Positions 38,235-46,477 of a stretch of DNA of 64,000 nucleotides are shown here, piece after piece. Under the pieces are notes generated by a model. It worked only from the letters and a program-made list of their open reading frames with translations, was not told where the DNA came from and searched no databases. Position 1 is the stretch's first letter; each line of letters starts with the position of its first letter. A program made the position numbers and the translations under genes. The DNA lies in NCBI GenBank assembly GCA_001787755.1, contig MFYJ01000011.1:62001-126000 (forward strand), given 5' to 3'. This DNA is from Candidatus Peribacteria bacterium RIFOXYB1_FULL_54_35 (GTDB taxonomy: Bacteria; Patescibacteriota; Gracilibacteria; Peribacterales; Peribacteraceae).

Positions 38235-39161
38235 ATGGCCAGTAACCTCCGCGACCTCCGGCGCAAAATGAAAGCGATTAAGTCGACTCGCCAGGTGACG
38301 AAGGCGATGGAACTGGTCGCCGCATCAAAGATGCGCCGCGCTGTCCAGAATGCCCAGAAGCTGCGCCACTATGCCCTGACGGCATGGCATATTCTGGAAA
38401 GGATTGCGAGCGTCCAGCCGGATCTACACCCGTACCTTCAGCAGCGGGAACCCCGGAAGATTCTCGTGCTCCTCTTCACGCCTGACCGGGGACTCTGCGG
38501 CAGCCTGAATGCGCAGCTCCTGAGAACGCTGACGCACTATCTCAAGGGGCTCAAAGAACTGGCAACGTTTGAGAAAGTGGATTTTATCGCGGTCGGGAAG
38601 AAGGGGCAGCAATTTTTGCCGCGTCTCCAGGAAAACATGATCGCCGCGTTCCCGGGATTCTCCAGTTTTCCAACTTTCAAGGATGTGCTCCCCATCACAC
38701 GTCTTGCGACCGAGAGTTTCCTTCAGGGAACGTATGACCATGTGGTGCTTCTGTACCCTGATTTCATCTCCGCTATCGCCCAGGAACCTACCGTGAAGGT
38801 GCTGCTGCCATTCTCGAAGACGGGACTCAAGGACATGCTCTTGAGCCTGCTCCCGCAGCGCTATCGCCGGGACACAGAACAGGCCATGGCAGCGAATGCC
38901 GTACGCGAGTATCTCTTCGAACCGTCCCAGGAGACGATTCTCAGCACCATCCTCCCCCAGCTCACCGAAATCCAAATCTATCAGGCCGTTCTGGAAACCG
39001 CCGCATCCGAACACTCCGCACGTATGGTAGCGATGCGCAATGCTTCGGATAATGCCTCCGATTTGCTCGACGACCTCACCCTCACTTACAACCAGACGCG
39101 ACAGGCGGCCATCACGGGCGAGCTTGCGGAGCTCTCAGCCAGCAAAGCAGCGCTTGAATAA
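38235..39161 (+). CDS. atpG: F-type ATP synthase gamma subunit
   Basis: The 308-residue central rotor shaft begins MASNLRDLRRKMKAIKSTRQ with VTKAMELVAASKMRRA, the family N-terminal helix. It has the KILVLLFTPDRGLCGSLNAQLL beta strand and ends with the C-terminal helix SARMVAMRNASDNASDLLDD-LTLTYNQTRQAAITGEL. It is the last gene of the operon; D and C, which usually follow, are at the front. The leader contains CTCCTCCT directly before the ATG, the complement of a Shine-Dalgarno. Confidence 0.96.
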   Translation: MASNLRDLRRKMKAIKSTRQVTKAMELVAASKMRRAVQNAQKLRHYALTAWHILERIASVQPDLHPYLQQREPRKILVLLFTPDRGLCGSLNAQLLRTLTHYLKGLKELATFEKVDFIAVGKKGQQFLPRLQENMIAAFPGFSSFPTFKDVLPITRLATESFLQGTYDHVVLLYPDFISAIAQEPTVKVLLPFSKTGLKDMLLSLLPQRYRRDTEQAMAANAVREYLFEPSQETILSTILPQLTEIQIYQAVLETAASEHSARMVAMRNASDNASDLLDDLTLTYNQTRQAAITGELAELSASKAALE

Positions 39162-39211
39162 CCTGTCCGTTCTCTCGTTCGTTCCATCTCACTCTCCCAT
39201 ACACCCCCACC

Positions 39212-40255
39212 ATGGCCTCTCCAGATCAGCATAACAGCATTGAATCCTCCCCCCAGAGCAACATCGGCACGCCACAGCTCTTCCCGCGGCGTGATTTTCT
39301 TGCCTACGGTGCGATGGTGACGCTCCTGGATGGAACGGCAGCCTCTGATACCGAATGTCTATCTCCCCCCTCTCCCTCTATGCACAACCATCCAGACATG
39401 ACTGCCGAACTCAAGACGCAGATACAGCACGGCTTCAATAAGAATCCGGAGAAGTGGCTCGAAGAGCACGGAAAGGAGTTCGATGCCTGCTTCGACTGCT
39501 CGAACGACCCTGTAACAGAGGTTGTTGTACTCTGCATCGACGAGCGCATGCTGACGGCTGTGCAGACAAAATCCGGCGTCCGGGTACTGCGCATGGCAGG
39601 TTCCGGCGTGCTGTTCTCCAAGCAGCCCACAGAGGATCTGGAAATCGAAGTGCTGGCAGACAGCTACGCGCGGTACATCAGAGAGCTCGCGAAGCAGAGC
39701 GGACAGCCTGTGGATTCCATCACCCTCAAAATCACCTCCCATAAGACCTGCGGCGCGGCAGGCGAGAAGTTTGGAGAAACGAGCGATGACCCGGATGAAA
39801 GCGCCAGGGTATACCAGAAGAAATTGGTCGCAGCACTCAAGAAACGCGGCATTCGCGCGGAATTCACCAACGATGTCCCCATGAACGGCAAGACCGTGCA
39901 CAACACGCTCGGAACAATTTTTGATCTCTCCGGCGGCCGTTTCCAGCGACTGCCTATGACCAAGGAAACCATCGATGGGAAAGAACGCCCCGTGTCTCTC
40001 AACACATTCGTTGTCTCTCCAACTGAGGACGGCAAGGGAGTGGAAGATGCTCTCCTCTCGCTGAAAATTGCTTCAGGATCGCATAGCTACGGTGAGCAGC
40101 TCCCACAGTACACCTTCCTCGCCCTCATGAACTCCGACGAGCCGGAGCGGTCTGCAAAGATTATAAGAGAGCTCACCGCCGGCGTGCGTCCGTACGAGGC
40201 GAAAGGCATCAAGGTGAAGATCGTAACGAGGGAAGCTCCGGCTGTGAAGAAATAG
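39212..40255 (+). CDS. Beta-carbonic-anhydrase-like protein with a twin-arginine-type signal
   Basis: The 347-residue protein contains VVVLCIDERML (C-x-D-x-R) and, about 75 residues later, ITSHKTCGAAG (H-x-x-C). These are the zinc ligands and Asp-Arg dyad of beta-class carbonic anhydrases, which interconvert CO2 and bicarbonate. The spacing and surrounding sequence differ from standard enzymes and the C-terminal 150 residues are unfamiliar, so enzymatic activity is inferred. The N-terminus has PRRDFLAYGAMVTLLDG, resembling a Tat export signal with a short hydrophobic core; a later start (MHNHPDMTAELK) would remove it. It begins 50 bases after atpG and may be part of the same transcript. Confidence 0.65.
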   Translation: MASPDQHNSIESSPQSNIGTPQLFPRRDFLAYGAMVTLLDGTAASDTECLSPPSPSMHNHPDMTAELKTQIQHGFNKNPEKWLEEHGKEFDACFDCSNDPVTEVVVLCIDERMLTAVQTKSGVRVLRMAGSGVLFSKQPTEDLEIEVLADSYARYIRELAKQSGQPVDSITLKITSHKTCGAAGEKFGETSDDPDESARVYQKKLVAALKKRGIRAEFTNDVPMNGKTVHNTLGTIFDLSGGRFQRLPMTKETIDGKERPVSLNTFVVSPTEDGKGVEDALLSLKIASGSHSYGEQLPQYTFLALMNSDEPERSAKIIRELTAGVRPYEAKGIKVKIVTREAPAVKK

Positions 40256-40312
40256 GGATGCATCCATTGGTACGGCCTGCACCACAAGAATCTGCTACCA
40301 TCACCGTGCACT

Positions 40313-40831
40313 ATGGACACAGAAGCATTGGGTATCCCCCTCACGCAGAAAGAACAATATCGGCTCCTCCTGCATGATTGCTACGAGCATGCCTCCACGA
40401 GCAATCACCCCTCCACGCACAACGCTGCGCTGCTCGTACGTGACGGCACGGTCGTTCTGCGGGGCGTGAACCGGCTGCCTCCGGGAGTGCGCGCATTGCC
40501 GGAGCGATTTGAAGGAGAAAACAAGCACAAGTATCCGAACCACGCGGAGCGGGACGCCATTTATGGAGCAGCCCGTAAGGGGATTCAAACGGAGTCACTG
40601 ACGATGGTCATGCCCTGGTTGCCGTGCATCCCCTGCGCGAACGCAATCATCACTGCAGGTATACGCACGCTGATCGTCCACAAGCAAATGATGGAGAAAA
40701 CCAATGACCGCTGGAAAGAAGAACTGGCAGCAGCCGTTGGCATCCTGCAGGAAGCCGGTATCTCCATCTTCGCATACGACGGCACGGTGGGAAAAAAGTC
40801 CTACATGCATGACCAGTGGTGGGACGCATAG
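40313..40831 (+). CDS. dCMP/cytidine-deaminase-family zinc enzyme
   Basis: The 172-residue protein has the deaminase signature: NHAERDAIYGAAR (H-A-E with the catalytic Glu) and, about 35 residues later, MPWLPCIPCANAII (P-C-x-x-C zinc ligands). The C-terminal SIFAYDGTVGKKSYMHDQWWDA is typical of the dCMP deaminase/ComEB side of the family. The likely role is dCMP to dUMP in thymidylate supply, though related enzymes act on other bases. A TGCTACCAT extended -10 lies 11 bases before the ATG, giving a leader of about five bases. A broken paralogue of its first 40 codons lies at 32103, on the far side of the ATP synthase operon. Confidence 0.85.
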   Translation: MDTEALGIPLTQKEQYRLLLHDCYEHASTSNHPSTHNAALLVRDGTVVLRGVNRLPPGVRALPERFEGENKHKYPNHAERDAIYGAARKGIQTESLTMVMPWLPCIPCANAIITAGIRTLIVHKQMMEKTNDRWKEELAAAVGILQEAGISIFAYDGTVGKKSYMHDQWWDA

Positions 40832-40855
40832 CAACGGTTGTCGATCTGAGTGATG

Positions 40856-41068
40856 TCGGGGATGGTGAGGCTTCCTTCGACAAGCTCAAAATACATCTCC
40901 ATGAAGCGATCAAAAAAAGCCGTCGCGAAGCGCGGGTCTCGCGGGTCCCGCGCTGGAGCGACACCGCTAAGGGAAGAGAGAGCTTGTGGGAGAGAAACCG
41001 CAGGTTTCTCTTCCACGAAATGTGGCGGGGATGACGAGGCTCCCTTCGGCAAGCTCAGGATAAACTTC
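40856..41068. repeat. Two diverged copies of a GGGGATG(A/G)(C/T)GAGGCT..AAGCTCA repeat
   Basis: TCGGGGATGGTGAGGCTTCC then TTCGACAAGCTCAAAATAC (40856-40894) and GCGGGGATGACGAGGCTCCC then TTCGGCAAGCTCAGGATAAA (41026-41062) are copies of one unit. The front half of the second equals the 3' end of the tRNA-Asp gene. Between them is a hairpin GAGAAACC/GGTTTCTC. No gene is seen between 40832 and 41118. Confidence 0.6.
41023..41042 (-). other. 20-bp duplicate of the tRNA-Asp 3' end
   Basis: TGGCGGGGATGACGAGGCTC is identical to 41119-41138, the last 20 bases of tRNA-Asp including the encoded CCA. Confidence 0.8.
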
Positions 41069-41086
41069 TCGCCTCTTTCCTCAATT

Positions 41087-41113
41087 GAAAAAGCCACCAC
41101 TGTCTGTGGTAGC
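41087..41113 (-). terminator. Terminator of tRNA-Asp
   Basis: Directly 3' of the tRNA on the minus strand, GCTACCAC and GTGGTGGC pair around AGACA and are followed by TTTTTC. Confidence 0.8.
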
Positions 41114-41118
41114 TATTC

Positions 41119-41195
41119 TGGCGGGGATGACGAGGCTCGAACTCGCGACCTTCCGCGTGACAGGCGGACGCTCTAACCAGCTGAGCTACACCCCC
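41119..41195 (-). tRNA. tRNA-Asp (GTC)
   Basis: The minus strand folds into a complete 77-base tRNA: acceptor GGGGGTG/CATCCCC, D-arm AGCTCAGCTGGTTAGAGC, anticodon arm TCCGC-CTGTCAC-GCGGA with anticodon GTC, T-arm GCGAG-TTCGAGC-CTCGT (one G-U pair), discriminator G and an encoded CCA. G73 and GTC both fit Asp. Confidence 0.97.
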
Positions 41196-41255
41196 ATAGT
41201 TGAATTCGCGCTAAGCGCGAGTCCGAAGGACGAAGCGCGAAGCCGAAGATACTAT

Positions 41256-41301
41256 GTCCCGCACGCGACACTGAGCTTGTCGAAGTGGAGCGGTGCGGGA
41301 C
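41256..41301. repeat. Inverted repeat containing ACTGAGCTTGTCGAAGTG
   Basis: The 9-base arms GTCCCGCAC and GTGCGGGAC pair perfectly around a TTCGACAAGCTCA-family core, upstream of tRNA-Asp on its strand. It is preceded by CGCGCTAAGCGCG, another small palindrome (41209-41221). Confidence 0.65.
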
Positions 41302-41370
41302 AGATTGTATGAAAAGATCGGGCGGCGAAACAGTATCAGGCAGGCAAGAACCTGACAACGAAAATACATG

Positions 41371-42435
41371 TTATTGGATGTAGAGCATCGGATTCTTCTT
41401 CACCCCCTTCAGACGGACTTCAAAATGCACATGGATGCCTGTCTTCCCATAAACACGGCCAGTGTTCCCCATGGAGGCAATCTTGTCCCCCCGTTGCACC
41501 GTATCCCCTACATTCACAAGAATGTCCTTGTTGTGAGCGTAGAGCGACACAAGACTATTCCCGTGATCAATCTCCACAACGTTCCCATACCCCCCGTTCC
41601 AGCCGTAATCTGCGCGGAGAACAACGCCTGCCTCTGCCGCATAGATATTGCCCCCACCACGCTCCTGCAAATCCACTGCGTAGTGACCCGCGTGATAGTA
41701 CTGCGTCACGAAACAGGAGGCACTGCAGGGCTTCTGAAGCACCCCGCTCGTGATATCTGCCGCAGCAATCTGCTCGGATGTCACCACAACCGGAGCAGGA
41801 GCAGGACGGGAAACCGGCTTCTCCGCACCCTCTGCCGGGGTCACACCTGCAGCAGCTCCATCCGGGAGCAAGCCAGCTGAGGCGATCATCGTGCGCTTTC
41901 CTACAATCGGTTTCCCCCCAGGGATGATGAGTTCCTGGCCAGCCAGGATGAACGTATTCTCAAGATTATTCTGCTGAATGATGTTCTCGGACGGTGTGTC
42001 ATAGAGTTCCGCAATCCGAAGGAGGGTCTGCCCACGTGTAACCGTGTGAATGACACCATCGACCGGGAGTATGTGCAGCTCATCTCCGGGACGGAGCGTA
42101 CTGTTTTCACCAAGATCGTTTGCCCAGCGGATCGTATCCACACTCACTCCGTAGCGCCGTGCAAGACGCTCCAGGCTCTCGCCTTCCTTCACAACATGAA
42201 TCACTCCCTGTGCATACGCCCTGCGAGCCCCCTGACGTGTGAGAGAGGAGGATTTCATGAGGAAACCTTCTTCCACAAGAAGAAACTGCTGTTGTACGAG
42301 ACTTGCTTCCGGTTGTGCGAGCGCAGCCTTCGGTACGTAGGGGGGGAGAACCGACCCAATAACAAACGTAAGGATGCACACGATCCGGACGCGTAGAGAC
42401 AGCCAACGGCGGGTATTTTTCGCAGAGGAAGACAC
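41371..42435 (-). CDS. LysM and M23 peptidase-domain protein, secreted
   Basis: The 354-residue protein has an N-terminal signal or anchor (VRIVCILTFVIGSVLPPYV), two LysM peptidoglycan-binding repeats (VIHVVKEGESLERLARRYGV near residue 78 and VIHTVTRGQTLLRIAELYDT near 128), a Pro/Ala-rich linker, and a C-terminal M23 metallopeptidase domain. The zinc ligands are present: H-Y-A-V-D in HAGHYAVDL and H-V-H in GIHVHFEVR, with YGNVVEIDHGNSLVSLYAHN between. It should cut peptide cross-bridges in peptidoglycan or activate amidases. The start is GTG at 42435, 11 bases after the D,D-carboxypeptidase gene on the same strand, so the two form an operon. Confidence 0.92.
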   Translation of the reverse strand: MSSSAKNTRRWLSLRVRIVCILTFVIGSVLPPYVPKAALAQPEASLVQQQFLLVEEGFLMKSSSLTRQGARRAYAQGVIHVVKEGESLERLARRYGVSVDTIRWANDLGENSTLRPGDELHILPVDGVIHTVTRGQTLLRIAELYDTPSENIIQQNNLENTFILAGQELIIPGGKPIVGKRTMIASAGLLPDGAAAGVTPAEGAEKPVSRPAPAPVVVTSEQIAAADITSGVLQKPCSASCFVTQYYHAGHYAVDLQERGGGNIYAAEAGVVLRADYGWNGGYGNVVEIDHGNSLVSLYAHNKDILVNVGDTVQRGDKIASMGNTGRVYGKTGIHVHFEVRLKGVKKNPMLYIQ

Positions 42436-42446
42436 GTGAGGCGTGG

Positions 42447-43325
42447 TTATGCAGCCGGCAGCTGAGCCGCGCTAATCACTGGAGACACTGGTGCAATGGC
42501 TGCGAGAATACTTTGCATGTCCCTGTACCGCTGGAGGGAATGCAGAAGAACAACAACATACTCTCTGTCATCCTGTTCCACGACAGACACAAGACACTGG
42601 CCAGCAGCATCGGTGGTACCGGTTTTCCCGCCGATAATCGGCGTATCTCCGTGGAGCATCGCATGGGTGTGCGAGAGAGAAATAGCTGTCCCCTGCTTGC
42701 TGTAGACCATCTTGCTGCTCTGGCCCATGCGTTCGCGGATTTCAGGATGGCGCAGGGCGGAGATAGTCAGCCATGCAAGATCCTGGGGCGTGGACCACTG
42801 CCTGGGATGGTCGAGCCCGGACGGGTTTGCGAAAGAAGTGCCTTTCAGGCCAAGCGCCTTCGCGCGGATGTTCATATCGAATACAAAGGAAGCCTCTGTC
42901 ATGGAGTGATACGTCGCCAGAGCCAACGCTGCATCGTTCGAGGATGAAATGAGCAGGGCAGAGAGGAGATCCCCTACGGTGAATTGCTCGCCGGAGGGGA
43001 GATGCACAATGTTGCCCTCGACATCCTCTACATCCTGAGAAATAATCACAAGTTCATCCATCTCATGATTCTCCACAATGAGAAGAGCTGTCATGAGCTT
43101 GGTAATGCTGGCCATCGGCCGGCGTACCGCCTGCTGGCGACCATACAGTTGCTGGCCACTTTCCACATCCATGATGACAACACCTGATGCAGAGAGCCGC
43201 TCAGAAACTAACACAAGTGATGCGGGCGGTGCGACACTGATGTCGAGTGGTTGTAGCTGCAATACGGGGTGCATAGCAGCTGGAATCATCCCCAGAAAGA
43301 GCACCGACAGAATGGAATGGTACAT
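42447..43325 (-). CDS. D-alanyl-D-alanine carboxypeptidase (S11/PBP5 family)
   Basis: The 292-residue penicillin-binding protein trims the terminal D-Ala of peptidoglycan stem peptides. The three active-site motifs are present: S-x-x-K in MASITKLMTALL, S-x-N in LLISSSNDAALALA, and K-T-G in IGGKTGTTDAAGQ. An N-terminal hydrophobic segment (ILSVLFLGMIPAAM) serves as signal peptide. The start MYHSILSVLF at 43325 is chosen because a TATGCT -10 box lies seven bases upstream (near-leaderless). The ATG at 43337 is an alternative that lies within that box. There is no C-terminal amphipathic anchor of the PBP5 kind. It is the first gene of a pair with the LysM-M23 gene. Confidence 0.92.
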   Translation of the reverse strand: MYHSILSVLFLGMIPAAMHPVLQLQPLDISVAPPASLVLVSERLSASGVVIMDVESGQQLYGRQQAVRRPMASITKLMTALLIVENHEMDELVIISQDVEDVEGNIVHLPSGEQFTVGDLLSALLISSSNDAALALATYHSMTEASFVFDMNIRAKALGLKGTSFANPSGLDHPRQWSTPQDLAWLTISALRHPEIRERMGQSSKMVYSKQGTAISLSHTHAMLHGDTPIIGGKTGTTDAAGQCLVSVVEQDDREYVVVLLHSLQRYRDMQSILAAIAPVSPVISAAQLPAA

Positions 43326-43522
43326 CCCGTCCAGCATAAAACATTCGCCCCCCAAAGGGAAGCCTCACAGCTTGCTGAAAAGCAGCAATTTTTGTGCTGT
43401 TTAGCGCTTTTCCAAGCGGAACCTGCCAAAGCTATCGTGTACGATGGCACAATCATGCGGAAACGGCTGAAATTCCGATCTCCCATCCCTCCATTGCGAG
43501 AGAAAAAATGCCTTCAAACACT

Positions 43523-44437
43523 CTACCGGTACACAATACGATCTGTGAGGCGGAGATCGACGTACTGATGGACTTCTGACCTTGGAACAGACTGGAGGAA
43601 GATACGGTACTGCTGCAGATGCTGCTCCAAAGAACTTCGCATATCAAACCAAAGACTCATGCCATCTGCGAGCAGGTGGTACTCCTGCGCACGCAGGTAG
43701 ATGGTTTGCAGCTCTATGGTGTGGCCGAACTGCAGGCGCAACGCCTCACGCGTTTCCTGCAGACGCGCGAGAATTTCCGGCGGCACCAGTGCCTCACCCG
43801 GAGCAGGCCGTACCCCCCAATCGACAAGACGAATTGTTTGCAGTCCCTCGGCTTCCTGCTGCGTCGCTGTGGTAACGTACACTCCTTCTTCCGTGAGGAA
43901 ATCCACCCCGGTGCCTGTACCTGCTTCCGGGGCAGCCTCTGCATCAGGGTTTACGATCTCCAGCCGCGCGATGAGCGGATGCAAACCGATGGTGACGATG
44001 AGCTTTGATGGATACTCCTTCTCCACCTCAATAGTATTGATATCGTTCATATTCGCAGACAGCATCTCCTTCACTTCACTGGCCGGGAGGAAGAGAAGAT
44101 GCCTGCCGAAAATGGGGGAAAGAACCTGTTGCACATGCTCAATATCGAGGCGGGGATTCAGCCGCCTGACGGTAATTTCGCGAAGGTGGAGAAGAGGAGA
44201 GAACAGCAAGAGCAACAGAACACAGAGAATGCCTCCTGCGCTTGTGATGATCGCCCACCGCACTGCACTGCTCTTCCACTCTTTTGCGGCATGCTGTGTG
44301 CGCCTGAACACACGGCGGATGCGCTCCTTCTTGCACTCCAGACGACGCTTGTACCGGCGACCAACCAGGCGCCGGGTCTGCTCGCTCACACGGCGGTTGT
44401 AGCGCTTAGGAAGATGAGCAGACGGCTTCAGTGACAT
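43523..44437 (-). CDS. ftsQ: Cell division protein FtsQ (POTRA domain)
   Basis: The 304-residue divisome protein has a long, very basic cytoplasmic N-terminus (about 60 residues rich in Arg/Lys), one transmembrane helix (ITSAGGILCVLLLLLFSPLL), a POTRA domain (LREITVRRLNPRLDIEHVQQ to EKEYPSKLIVTIGLHPLIAR) and the FtsQ beta domain ending YVDLRLTDRIVYR, the family's characteristic end. The start at MSLKPSAHLPKRY (44437) is a choice; ATG at 44464 would add nine residues. ftsA, ftsZ and mur genes that usually accompany it are not adjacent. It is divergent from the glycosyltransferase. Confidence 0.85.
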   Translation of the reverse strand: MSLKPSAHLPKRYNRRVSEQTRRLVGRRYKRRLECKKERIRRVFRRTQHAAKEWKSSAVRWAIITSAGGILCVLLLLLFSPLLHLREITVRRLNPRLDIEHVQQVLSPIFGRHLLFLPASEVKEMLSANMNDINTIEVEKEYPSKLIVTIGLHPLIARLEIVNPDAEAAPEAGTGTGVDFLTEEGVYVTTATQQEAEGLQTIRLVDWGVRPAPGEALVPPEILARLQETREALRLQFGHTIELQTIYLRAQEYHLLADGMSLWFDMRSSLEQHLQQYRIFLQSVPRSEVHQYVDLRLTDRIVYR

Positions 44438-44500
44438 TTGCTTGAAGGGATGGAACGAACGCATGATAGTGCACAGAGGATCATGGATCGAGCAGAGAAC

Positions 44501-44509
44501 TGATATGAT
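44501..44509 (+). promoter_or_regulatory. Extended -10 promoter of the glycosyltransferase gene
   Basis: TGATATGAT ends exactly six bases before the GTG at 44516, so the message would begin with GTG. Confidence 0.5.
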
Positions 44510-44515
44510 GCTCCT

Positions 44516-45694
44516 GTGAACAAGCAGCACCTGCGTCTGGCACTCATAGCTGACTGGCTTCCCACTTTCGGTGGAGCAGAACATGTCATAGCAGAATTCC
44601 ACTGCCTATGGCCGGAAGCTCCCCTCTTCACCACAATTGCCAACCATGGACACATAGGCCCGCTCGATAGAGCGAACATACACACCAGCCGCCTGCAGTA
44701 CGCATACAATCTGCTGCATACGCACAGGCTTCTCCTCCCGTGGATGCCCCAGACCATGGAGAACATCGATCTGCGTCATTTCGATGTGGTTCTGAGCTCC
44801 TCCCATGCCATCGGCAAGGGAGTAATCCCCCCACCCACCGCCGTGCACATCTGCTACTGTCACACCCCTATGCGCTACGCATGGGAAATGGAAGCGCAGT
44901 ACCTCCAGGATTTCCATATCCCCAAGATACTGAAGGGTACGGTGCAAAAACACCTGCGGCGTCTGCGAAGGTGGGATCTCACAAGTGCGCAGCGTGTGGA
45001 CCACTTCATCGCAAACTCCAGCACGGTACAGCAACGCATTGAGCGGACGTACGGGCGAAAAAGCACCGTTGTCCACCCTCCGGTAAGCCAGCGTTTCTTC
45101 GACACACCACTCCACTCCTCCGTCCGAAAGGAGTACTTCCTCGCTCTCGGGAGACTGGTACCCTACAAGCGGTTCGATCTGCTGGTCGAGACCGCCAATA
45201 TGCTCTCCCTGCCGCTCAAGGTTGCCGGGAGCGGCCAGGACGCACAGAGACTCCAGCGCATGGCGGGCCCCAGCGTAGAGATGCTTGGATACGTCCCGGA
45301 TGAGGACCTGCCAGCACTCTACCAGGGGGCAAAAGCATTGCTCTTCCCACAGCTGGAAGACGCCGGAGTGACACCGCTGGAAGCACAAGCTTGCGGTACA
45401 CCTGTCATTGCACTCGGAAAGGGAGGAGCTCTCGATACGGTCGTGAACGGGAAAACAGGGTTGTTCTTTGAAGAACAGACCGTCGCCTCTCTCCAGAGCG
45501 CCCTCCGAAAATTTGAGGGTATGCAATTCGATGTGAAAGCCATCCGCTCCCACGCGAAAGCATTCTCTTCCGACAGATTCCGCTCAAAGATCGTGTCGAT
45601 AGTGGATGAGGCTGTTGAAGCTCAGGAGAAGAGGAAACGAGTGGGATTTTTTTCCAACGAATTCGCTGTATCACAGGCTTTCCCAAACGGGTAG
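44516..45694 (+). CDS. Glycosyltransferase family 4 protein
   Basis: The 392-residue GT-B enzyme moves a sugar from a nucleotide-sugar onto a lipid-linked or surface glycan. It starts LALIADWLPTFGGAEHVIAE (acceptor-side Gly loop) and has CYCHTPMRYAWEME in the N-terminal domain. The donor-site half includes YFLALGRLVPYKRFDLLVET, VAGSGQD, LGYVPDEDLPALYQGAKALL and FPQLEDAGVTPLEAQACGTPVI (E-x7-E motif). It is close to mannosyltransferases of the WbaZ group by the HTPMRYAW segment, but the sugar cannot be assigned. GTG start with leaderless spacing. The next gene starts nine bases downstream. Confidence 0.9.
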   Translation: MNKQHLRLALIADWLPTFGGAEHVIAEFHCLWPEAPLFTTIANHGHIGPLDRANIHTSRLQYAYNLLHTHRLLLPWMPQTMENIDLRHFDVVLSSSHAIGKGVIPPPTAVHICYCHTPMRYAWEMEAQYLQDFHIPKILKGTVQKHLRRLRRWDLTSAQRVDHFIANSSTVQQRIERTYGRKSTVVHPPVSQRFFDTPLHSSVRKEYFLALGRLVPYKRFDLLVETANMLSLPLKVAGSGQDAQRLQRMAGPSVEMLGYVPDEDLPALYQGAKALLFPQLEDAGVTPLEAQACGTPVIALGKGGALDTVVNGKTGLFFEEQTVASLQSALRKFEGMQFDVKAIRSHAKAFSSDRFRSKIVSIVDEAVEAQEKRKRVGFFSNEFAVSQAFPNG

Positions 45695-45703
45695 CATACA
45701 AAC

Positions 45704-46477
45704 ATGCAGAGGAGCCCGGATTCACATAAGGGGGAGAACGGAAAAGTAGCCGTCGTAGGGGGTTCCCGCTCCATGCATGGTGCGCCGCTTCTCGCGGCCC
45801 TCGCCGCAGAGGCAAGCGGCGTGGATCTTGTCTTCGTCTGCCTGCCAGCCTGCCATGAAGAGGTGGCTAAAGAAACGAGCCTGAACATGCAGGTACACCC
45901 GTTCCGGGGTGACGATTTGAAGGCCGCTGACCGCGAGCCCATTCTGGAACTGCTTGCGACCATGGACAGCGCAGTTATTGGACCAGGCATTGCCCGTACA
46001 AGCAGCAGTATCGCTGCTGTAGGAGACATTATCGCAGAAGCAACGTGCGCACTGGTGCTGGATGCTGCCGCACTCCAGAAGGATACATTGGATAAAGTGC
46101 GTGGGAAAAATGTCGTGCTCACGCCACACCTTGGTGAGCTGGAACGGATGGGGCTCACGCAGGAAAAACTCCCCAGTATCGCAGCGGAGAGGAGCGTAAC
46201 TTTCCTTCTGAAAGGAACCACCGACCATATTGCAGGTGCAGGAGGAACAGAACAGATCTCTGGAGGGAATGCGGGACTCACGGTCGGAGGTACAGGGGAT
46301 GCACTCGCCGGACTCATTGCTGGCCTCATCGCACAGGGAGAACACCCTTTCCAGGCCTGTACACGGGCAAGTTCCACTATCAAGAAAGCAGGGGAACTGC
46401 TCTTCCTGGATGTGGGGTACGCATACACAGCGAGAGACGTGATTACACAGATCCCCCATCTGCTCGCACATGATTGA
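45704..46477 (+). CDS. nnrD: ADP/ATP-dependent NAD(P)H-hydrate dehydratase
   Basis: The 257-residue ribokinase-fold enzyme repairs damaged NAD(P)H hydrate using ADP or ATP. Characteristic segments are KVAVVGGSRSMHGAPLLAAL, MDSAVIGPGIART, LVLDAAALQ, VVLTPHLGELERM (T-P-H-x-G-E), and the nucleotide-binding GNAGLTVGGTGDALAGLIAG. It is the stand-alone dehydratase domain; the YjeF-N epimerase domain often fused to it is absent. It follows the glycosyltransferase by nine bases and overlaps the next gene by eight, yet a TAGCAT hexamer lies exactly six bases before its ATG, so an internal leaderless start is possible. Confidence 0.9.
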   Translation: MQRSPDSHKGENGKVAVVGGSRSMHGAPLLAALAAEASGVDLVFVCLPACHEEVAKETSLNMQVHPFRGDDLKAADREPILELLATMDSAVIGPGIARTSSSIAAVGDIIAEATCALVLDAAALQKDTLDKVRGKNVVLTPHLGELERMGLTQEKLPSIAAERSVTFLLKGTTDHIAGAGGTEQISGGNAGLTVGGTGDALAGLIAGLIAQGEHPFQACTRASSTIKKAGELLFLDVGYAYTARDVITQIPHLLAHD

